Part shown: positions 56,201-64,000 of the stretch, piece by piece
Numbering within the stretch: the stretch's first letter is position 1
Layout of the letters: each line of letters opens with the position of its first letter
Source: Trichoplax adhaerens
Taxonomy: Eukaryota > Placozoa > Uniplacotomia > Trichoplacea > Trichoplacidae
Reading direction: 5' to 3'
Length of the DNA: 64,000 bases
Assembly (NCBI RefSeq): GCF_000150275.1
Contig: NW_002060945.1
Span: 9,507,650-9,571,649 of the forward strand
Notes under the pieces: generated by a model
Databases searched by the model: none
Told to the model about the DNA's origin: nothing
Seen by the model: only the letters and a program-made list of their open reading frames with translations
Program-made: the position numbers and the translations under genes

Positions 56201-59200
56201 ATTTGCACAACTCCAGCTTCAATATCTTCCGCAATACCTTTCTCCAGCGGTTCAGCAATCATAGTTAATTTATTCCTAAAAAAATCGAAAAAGTAGACCT
56301 AACTTAGCAATTGTTACCGGTTAAGGCTCAATGAGAGGTTCTGTGCAACAGAAGCATGCAGAATTAGGTATAATTACTTTTTATTAGGGGTTTCGGCGAA
56401 ACATTTCAACGATGAAGTCTCAACGACGGTTTCACAAAACGTAACAACAGGATCGGCAACCTTGATGTCTTCATAAAATGAGTATTGATAAATTATAAAT
56501 ATTTGACTTTTAATATTTCTATTAAATTCATCTTTACTAGGCACAGTTGTAATCATACCAATTTCAGAATACATCTTTCTTAAATCATGCATAACGCAGT
56601 CCAAATATAATTCTCCAGTACCCAAAACGACATGCTCACCCGATTCTTCAACCTTGAAAATAGTTAAAATAAGCTTATAGAAAAGCTGTTGTACAATTTA
56701 GATATACATAAATGGCTGCTTTTGCAGTAAGTCATATGTTTGTTATCGCAAGACAGAATTATTTGATGAAATCCAATTTCCTATTGTAACGGTATACTAC
56801 AACACACCTTGGTTACAAGTAAAGGATAGGTTTTATTCACTTTACGCAAACCGTTGACCATTTTCGGTAATTCTGATGGGTTATGTGGCTCAACAGCAAT
56901 TTTAACCGATGAAATCGTATTAAATTTCAAAGGCCTAAAGATATATGCCTATTATTTTGATTAAGAAAGAAAGGAGTCATATTTTCTTGTCAATGTTAAA
57001 GTGACTCATGGACTACTTACTAAAGGAAGAAGTCTAATGATAATCTATACAATCCATATCATAGTAGTTGCAAACCTCATCATTTCCAGAAACATTAGTA
57101 ATTGTAGCCGTCTTAATAATAGATTCATCAATGCCCTCAATTAAGACCCAATTGCCAGCAGGAATTCGATTCACTTCAATTCGATATCTTTATAAATTAT
57201 TAAAATGATGTCAATAATGGTAATTTAGAACCGTTTAGGCTAAATGTTCTCATCTACCTTGCCTCGGAGATCCATAATCTTCCAACCTAAATGTAAAAAA
57301 GTATTTGTAATCCTTTGTGTACACAATAAGTGCTTATAGTAATTCTAGAGATAATCACACTTTACAGCATGAGGAGCTAGATATATCAAACCTCTCCAAT
57401 ACGTGAATCTTCTTCATCTTCTAATGTATAATTTTCACCCATTATTTTAACTTGTTGTCTTGAATAAACTAATATCAACGAAGTAATACTTTAATAAAAC
57501 AAAATATTATAGTAAATAATTTACAGTATCATACTTGTGCCACTCATCACACGTCCAAAAACATGAAAACTTGTAGCATCCTGGGTAGGATATTGTTTTG
57601 TCACATAAACCATAAGGGGTCCCTAATGATATCCAGGAACAAATTATTAAATTTTGTATTCATACCGAACCGTTAGCTTAGATGCAGATTAATAAAACAA
57701 TACCTCAGAATCACAGCTTAGCATTGATTCACCAACTTCAGTTTTTATAGGACCGCTATATACATGCTTTATCTGTTACCATTACAAATGATAAATAAAA
57801 GTCGCCAATCAAAAGCTGATTATACGGACATTTACAACACAAAATAATAGTAACTATTGTACAAGACTACAACAATAAATATTACTATGTAAATAAAATA
57901 GATGCTATCAACTGACCTTTCTTTCTGCACCTTGTGCCGGTGAAGGTACATGTTCTACGCACATATCAACGAATCCTAAACAATGGATGTTACGTTCAGA
58001 CGCAGTTAAGATATTAGGTTCTTTATTTCTCAACTATGCGAGATTATTAAATTAAACAATTTACCTGAATGATTTCCGAAGAACTTCCTACAAACTAGGC
58101 GTAATAAGGGTCTAATGTCTAACTGCATCTCTTCTCTTTTTAGTGAAATACCTGTTACCGTTTAAATTCGATATTGTAAATCCAGAGCGATTACAGGTAT
58201 GCTAATCGATTGCTAGCACGACAGACAACACATTTCAAATTCTTAATAACTACTTTACCAAGTTCATTAAGTAGATTTGGTAATGTCGTATCCACATCGC
58301 CGACAATCTGACGGAAACATAATGTTATGTTTATTTCCACATTGCCATTAACTTATGAATTAAATAAAAAAATACTCCAACCTGGGAAAACAACTTGTAT
58401 AGTGGTTCCAATATGAATTCGACAAAACTCCTTTGGGACGTGCTAACTAAAGGTTTTCTTGTAAACTTTCTCCTAATAAGGAATAGAACGATAATGTAAA
58501 AATTTACGTAATAATCATTTTTCGAACAAGCATAACGGTATTACATACGCGTATACTTACGTCTTAGAATTAAAGTACATATCTCCCCAAAGTTTCTTAG
58601 CAAAGTCATCAGGTGAAATATTGACACCTTCGCATGAAAGCAACTATTTAAATGAGCTCTTAATTATGTATAATAAATTGAGATTTTTTACCTACCATAA
58701 CCATCGACGTAACTTTTAGCAAAGGATCGAAGCGTGAACGAAAATCTGAACAACGAACTTGCAAAGCAAACATTTCCCAACAACGGAGAAATAGCACATT
58801 CCTCTTCTTCTGAAAACGTACTTTTTAATAAAATCGTAAGTGGACCATTAGTTATTTTGTTAACGAGACTTTTCTAATTAACGCATACTACTAACCTAAT
58901 TATGCTATTGAGGTCGTCAATTATATGCTTAAGTTTGAAGTAAGCATCAGCTGGAGGTAGTTTTAGTTCTAAAATTAGTCGGTCGATTTTATTTATGCAG
59001 ATAGTAACAGCTAACTGTTCCTGAATCGCATGCTTTAAAAGTCTTTCAGTATTCGCCATAACTCCTTCTGAAGCGTCAATGACTAGAACCACTCCATCTG
59101 ATAATCTGTATGCCGCACTAACTTCATCTGAGAAATTTACATGGCCTAATATCAAAGTAAAATAAAAGCGGATTTTACTTTGTTAATCCTAATACAGCTA

Positions 59201-62200
59201 CTATATAGTTGAAGTATAATTTTATTTCGTAAAACCTGGAGTATCGAAAATGTTCATGATGAAAGATTTATCTCGTGTATTAGGCATTATCAAGGATAAC
59301 GGAGAATTCTTAATACTAATGCCTCTCTAAAACGAAATTTTTAATATAAGAATGGACAAAATAAAGAAACTCACTCATTACGAATAAATTAATTATGATT
59401 ACTAAAAAAAGCTATCAACAAATGATTAATTAATTGTAAATATTATTAACGCCTTACCTCCTGTTCAGTGAATAAAATATCAGGATACCGCAACTAAAGT
59501 AGAAATAGTTCATTAATTAATATAATGAAGCATGATTATGGTGATTTGAAGGATTATCTTTAAGCTATTCATTAAGACATCACTTAGCATCTTTACTAAC
59601 ATCTTTACAATCTTCTATTCTTATCTTTGGATGGGTTTGTTCAACGAAACAATCTACTAACGATGTCTGCAACATACACCAATTTAGCACTTGAGTATAA
59701 TTTAGTTTATTTATACGGCAAGAGAAAGTAAATCATAAAAATTGAAATTATTGTCTACCCAACCTTGCCATGAGCAAGATGGCCAGCAATTGTAACATTT
59801 CGAACCAAATCAGGATTATCTAAAATATCTGCTAGGTATCTAGTGCGGAAAGTATCAAACAGAAAAACGTTAAGGTATCGGTAAAATATGAACTGTAAAA
59901 AAAATTGCCCTACTTCAATATGAGCATGCTACATTATAGCTCCAATCTTGGGATACTTACTCGATGTTGTACTCAGTTTCAGGTAATTCATCCTCAGTAA
60001 AGGTGAATTTTTTAGTCTTTACTGGCTGTACGATAGGCTCTAATACAAGATACAATTATAATGATAGATATTATATATATACATAACGTTGTTCATACAA
60101 TTTCAAATCAATATCTTATGCGCATGAAGAATTCTAATGAACACGACTAGAGAAGGTTATGTATTGGCAGTTATCTAACCGGTTAAAGGTTGTGTATCTT
60201 CCTCTTGAACGACAGTCTATAGCAATGAAGACAAAATTTAATTAACGGCATTATAAACGATTTCATTAAAGTAATTTGATGCTAATTTTGATTAAGGAGT
60301 CTTAAAGTAGGACAAACTAAATATATTAATGATTTTAAACTAGCCTATAAATCTATATATAACTCCGATTTTTCTTTATCAATCTTCAATACAATATACA
60401 CTATCTTCTTAAAGCTAGCATAACAGTTACATCATTGACTAGACTTTGAATAATCTATTTCAGCTAAGGTCTGATAGTCTTAATGTATTTGGACAATACA
60501 TTACAAATTTAATGATACGCAAATGTTGTACAAAAAACTCAGCAGTACCTCAACTCCAGGACCATAAACCTCCATTGCAGTGGGATAATATTTCTTATCC
60601 TAATAATAAAAGTGAATATTGAGTGCTCTATTTAAGCTATAATTAAGTAAAATGATAATACGTGTAATTCTACAAGATTATCATTTCTATCGTACTATCA
60701 ACACTAATATGTTTATATTCAAAACATGATTTTAGTCTCGATTAAAGAACTAGTTAAATGAAATGATAATACATGTAATCGTATGATACTGTTGCTTTCT
60801 ATGATGCTCATAATATAACGTATTCCAAAAATGATTCAGTCTATATCTAAGATAGAGTTAGGTATTGATAACAGGTATAAATTCTATTTTATGGTAGCTT
60901 TCTATCATACTCATAAGACAAATATTCCGTATTTTATTAAAGCATAATTTAATGTAACGATCATCCTAAAAGGAGCAATCTGCCAAATGAGTAAGCATTG
61001 GACACAAAAATCTTCCTGAAAGAGTAGAAACTAAGAGTATTAGCGTTATAAAATTACCTCATGCAATACTACAGCGGTCTCTATTTGCGGTCCGTCTTCC
61101 ATATCTTCATCGCCTACATCATCCTGCAATTGATAAGGAAATGCTGTTATTCCTTCATTAATTTAAAATAGGCTTGACTATTTTTACATTCATTTGAGTA
61201 GTAAAAAAAACTATCATTTCAAACTGTCCATAGACTACGGATTGAGTTTAATTTTTGCACACATTGGTAGTAGTCGAAATGAGTGTAGTATCCTACACCA
61301 GCCATTCTACCCGTTTCCAGAACAGGAGCTAGTACTACCGTTGCCTAATCATAAAATGATTGTTAAATACTGAAGTATATTAGCGACAATCCCTCCATGA
61401 AATTAGTCCCATACCGTCTATGGCGAAATAGCGTAATGTTCCTATGGGTAATTGGTTGCACAGCACATCTAACTGCCATTACTGTATTCAGTTCAACTCC
61501 AATCTATGTTTAGATTGGAATGGCATGGCAAAAGAATTGCATAACCATGGTGATCCCTAGATCGCAATGTACTGTATTCAACTTTGCATCAGCTTGGTAA
61601 TACATGTACGCGTATCTCGTATCGTATTCAAATTAACAGTAAATATCAATTTAACGCCTAGTATTGATCGATTTGATCTTCAATTGGACTATTTTGGATC
61701 CTAGTAGTCATGATGGAAAGGAGATTTTCTTTGAAGAGCGCGAGGTAAGTGGTTGGTATTTCTTGACTAGTGTAGTGCAGCACGTATTGTTAGTAGTGTT
61801 TGTCTGCATGTTACACGTGCAACACCCAATCGTTGACTAGACTGTATGGATGAGTAATGACATGAAGCACTAAGCGGTAGCATGAAGATGTGAACTCTTG
61901 TAGCATAGTCTGGGCTAGTAGTTGCCTTCAGATTTTACACTAGTTGCTGTCCAACTGAATAATGAGCACAGACTGGATTGAAATTTACACAACTATCAAA
62001 AGGCAAAGGTTGATGTCTTGTCTGTAGCTATTCGTTTCAGTACTGGCTTTACATGTGATATCAATTTGAAAATCAAGTCGTCATAAAAGTGGAATAACAG
62101 CAAGACTTTATTTCCAAAATAAAGTATGCATGATACTATTAATGTGGCTATGACAGAGCGATATGGTTATGTCGGAAATTTTGCCTTGACCATTGAATTA

Positions 62201-64000
62201 ATTCATTATTAGTAGTAGTCGATTGGAGGCTATCTCTTACCATTTCGGCGTCAGCGTCTTCAAGCATCTCATCTTGTTCATCTTCTTCTTCACTTTCTTC
62301 ACTTTCCAACTCCGGGCCGATATAATTACCAAACTCATCATATAGATTTGCATCCATGGTGCCGATGTACTATAATCGTTTTGCAATGCCTTTACAGATT
62401 ATTAGTGTATAATGAATGTAAAATTTGGTGCCGCTAGTGTCGATAATTGCTGCAGTCAAAGAGAAAAAGTGCAGAAGAATCTTGGACAGTCGCCAGTAGC
62501 GCGCGATCTCACAGTGTGCAGTGAATTTACCGTGCGTCCACTTCAGTCTACGGTGACTGACTGACAGTGCTGTATGGTACATAGACGTGGAGTAAAACAA
62601 AGCTTCTTCTTTTACTCTACCAGTGTCAGACTATGGTCAGACAGACGGTTCTCCATCAGAATGGCACAGTCGCGTCAAGGTAACTGCGCAAGTGCAAATG
62701 GAGCAACGTTTACTGTACAGTGTACAGTACAGTACGCACGAGTACAATGTACTGTACACTGTACAGTAAGTCTGATTGTTTTCCATGGCGCCCTTTCGTT
62801 CCAAATCAAAGTTGGATTCCGTTGAAATTCCTGTATCATATTGATATATATATACCCGTATATCAGGCTACAATTACATATAGCATTGATCTAGTTTGGG
62901 CCCGATTGAACTTACACAATTATATCTTTTCAGGGGTGCCATCGAAGTCTATCAGACGCTGCACAGTATGTACGTAAACAGTCCACAACAGTATACTGTA
63001 CTGTACACTGAGTACGTTAGCCATGGACTACTAGTAGAAGACCTGGATTGATCTCTCTCTCTTGGACGGACAGACATTCGTCGGCCTCATCTCGTCCAAA
63101 TATTGTACCAAACACTTCGTTATGGCGTACTTGAATTAGTAAGTATGCATGATGCAGTTGGTCCATTTTGAATGGACCAATGTTTCCTCAATGAAGTAAT
63201 ATTGCATTAAATCTGACTATCGGTTACCCATTTCTGCTTCAAAACAGTTATAGAAGATCGTAGACGCTATTGAAATTAATACCGTGATTTATAAACTGGA
63301 CACGGAAGATCCAAACTAAGGAATCATTGATTGATGTTAACGGTCTCATTGGGTAGGAAAAGTCCGTCTCTCCGAAGGAGTGATCAATCCAAATCTTCTT
63401 CTAGTAGTCCATGGTATAGTACAGTAATTGAACTCGGTCAATCATTACACCAAAATTTCTTGCAAGAAATCTTTTCCTAACTCCAATCCACATCCATTTT
63501 TTCTCAGTATGGCTTATCCTGGTTATGGTGTAAGTTTCATATTTGATGATCCCTTTCATGACTGAAAATCACCGCTGTCATTCATTTCTCAACTTCATTA
63601 GACCTTATCTATAGGCAAGGTCTATGATGTTGGTTTGCTTATTTATTAATTAATGATCATCATTTTTTTTTTTTTTTTCTGCTGGTATCATCATCATTAT
63701 TATTCACCTTTGATTATTATTTTTTCATGATTATTTCCCTTAACCAACAATGTAGTTAGTTGGATAGATCTCGTGAGTAGTTTATTTCAATTCGGCCCAA
63801 GTATACTGTCAGATCAATCGATGACAAAGCCAGCATAGATGAACGCCAAATAAGCCATCAAAATTGATATCATCGATCGAAAATCGCAATACGTATACAG
63901 TACAATACACTAGATAAAGTAAAAAGTAAAAGTAAAGATAGATAATCTTGGAGAATGCTCGTCTCATCATATTGGATCAAAATCATTTTCCATGTGCTCG

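Overview
The window reads as nuclear DNA of a simple animal. It is AT-rich and every gene but one is cut by short GT-AG introns (mostly 60-600 bp). The proteins are metazoan: an L1-type cell adhesion receptor, an ankyrin/armadillo protein, a rhodopsin-like receptor, PCAF/GCN5, SUMO and the spliceosomal GTPase EFTUD2. A placozoan (Trichoplax/Hoilungia group) would fit the compact intron-rich layout and composition, but that is an inference; no species marker is visible. Exon borders below were placed by eye from reading frame, GT-AG sites and protein family resemblance.

Layout, left to right: (1) <1-9576 (+), 3' part of an L1CAM/neuroglian-like receptor: Ig and FN3 domains, one membrane span, and a tail with a FIGQY-type ankyrin-binding motif. 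(2) 9.6-14.6 kb, no gene seen, with a palindromic TGTACA-rich array. (3) 14609-19924 (+), ANKAR. (4) 20902-22947 (-), OSGEPL1, mitochondrial t6A enzyme. (5) 24958-28426 (+), F-box/LRR protein. (6) 29083-30057 (-), intronless divergent GPCR. (7) 30-33.6 kb, gene-free, with a degenerate tandem repeat. (8) 33595-37837 (+), LCMT2/TYW4, wybutosine synthesis. (9) 38357-43725 (-), WDR75, ribosome biogenesis. (10) 43.7-45.6 kb, repeat-rich divergent promoter region. (11) 45572-47771 (+), SUMO. (12) 49486-54587 (+), KAT2 (PCAF/GCN5). (13) 54888-62357 (-), EFTUD2/Snu114. (14) 63509- (+), first coding exon of an unidentified gene.

The genes do not form a pathway; most are housekeeping RNA or protein modification genes. 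Two (OSGEPL1 and TYW4) modify position 37 of tRNAs and two (WDR75, EFTUD2) are RNP factors. 

The most unexplained signal is a family of short palindromic arrays built on ACTGTACAGT/GTACTGTAC. They occur almost only between genes, often within about 1 kb upstream of start codons, and include a 30-bp perfect palindrome and a hairpin with 21-bp perfect arms. Several lie beside CACGTG boxes. A second theme is that many introns and spacers consist of diverged local tandem duplications (periods of about 76 to 350 bp).
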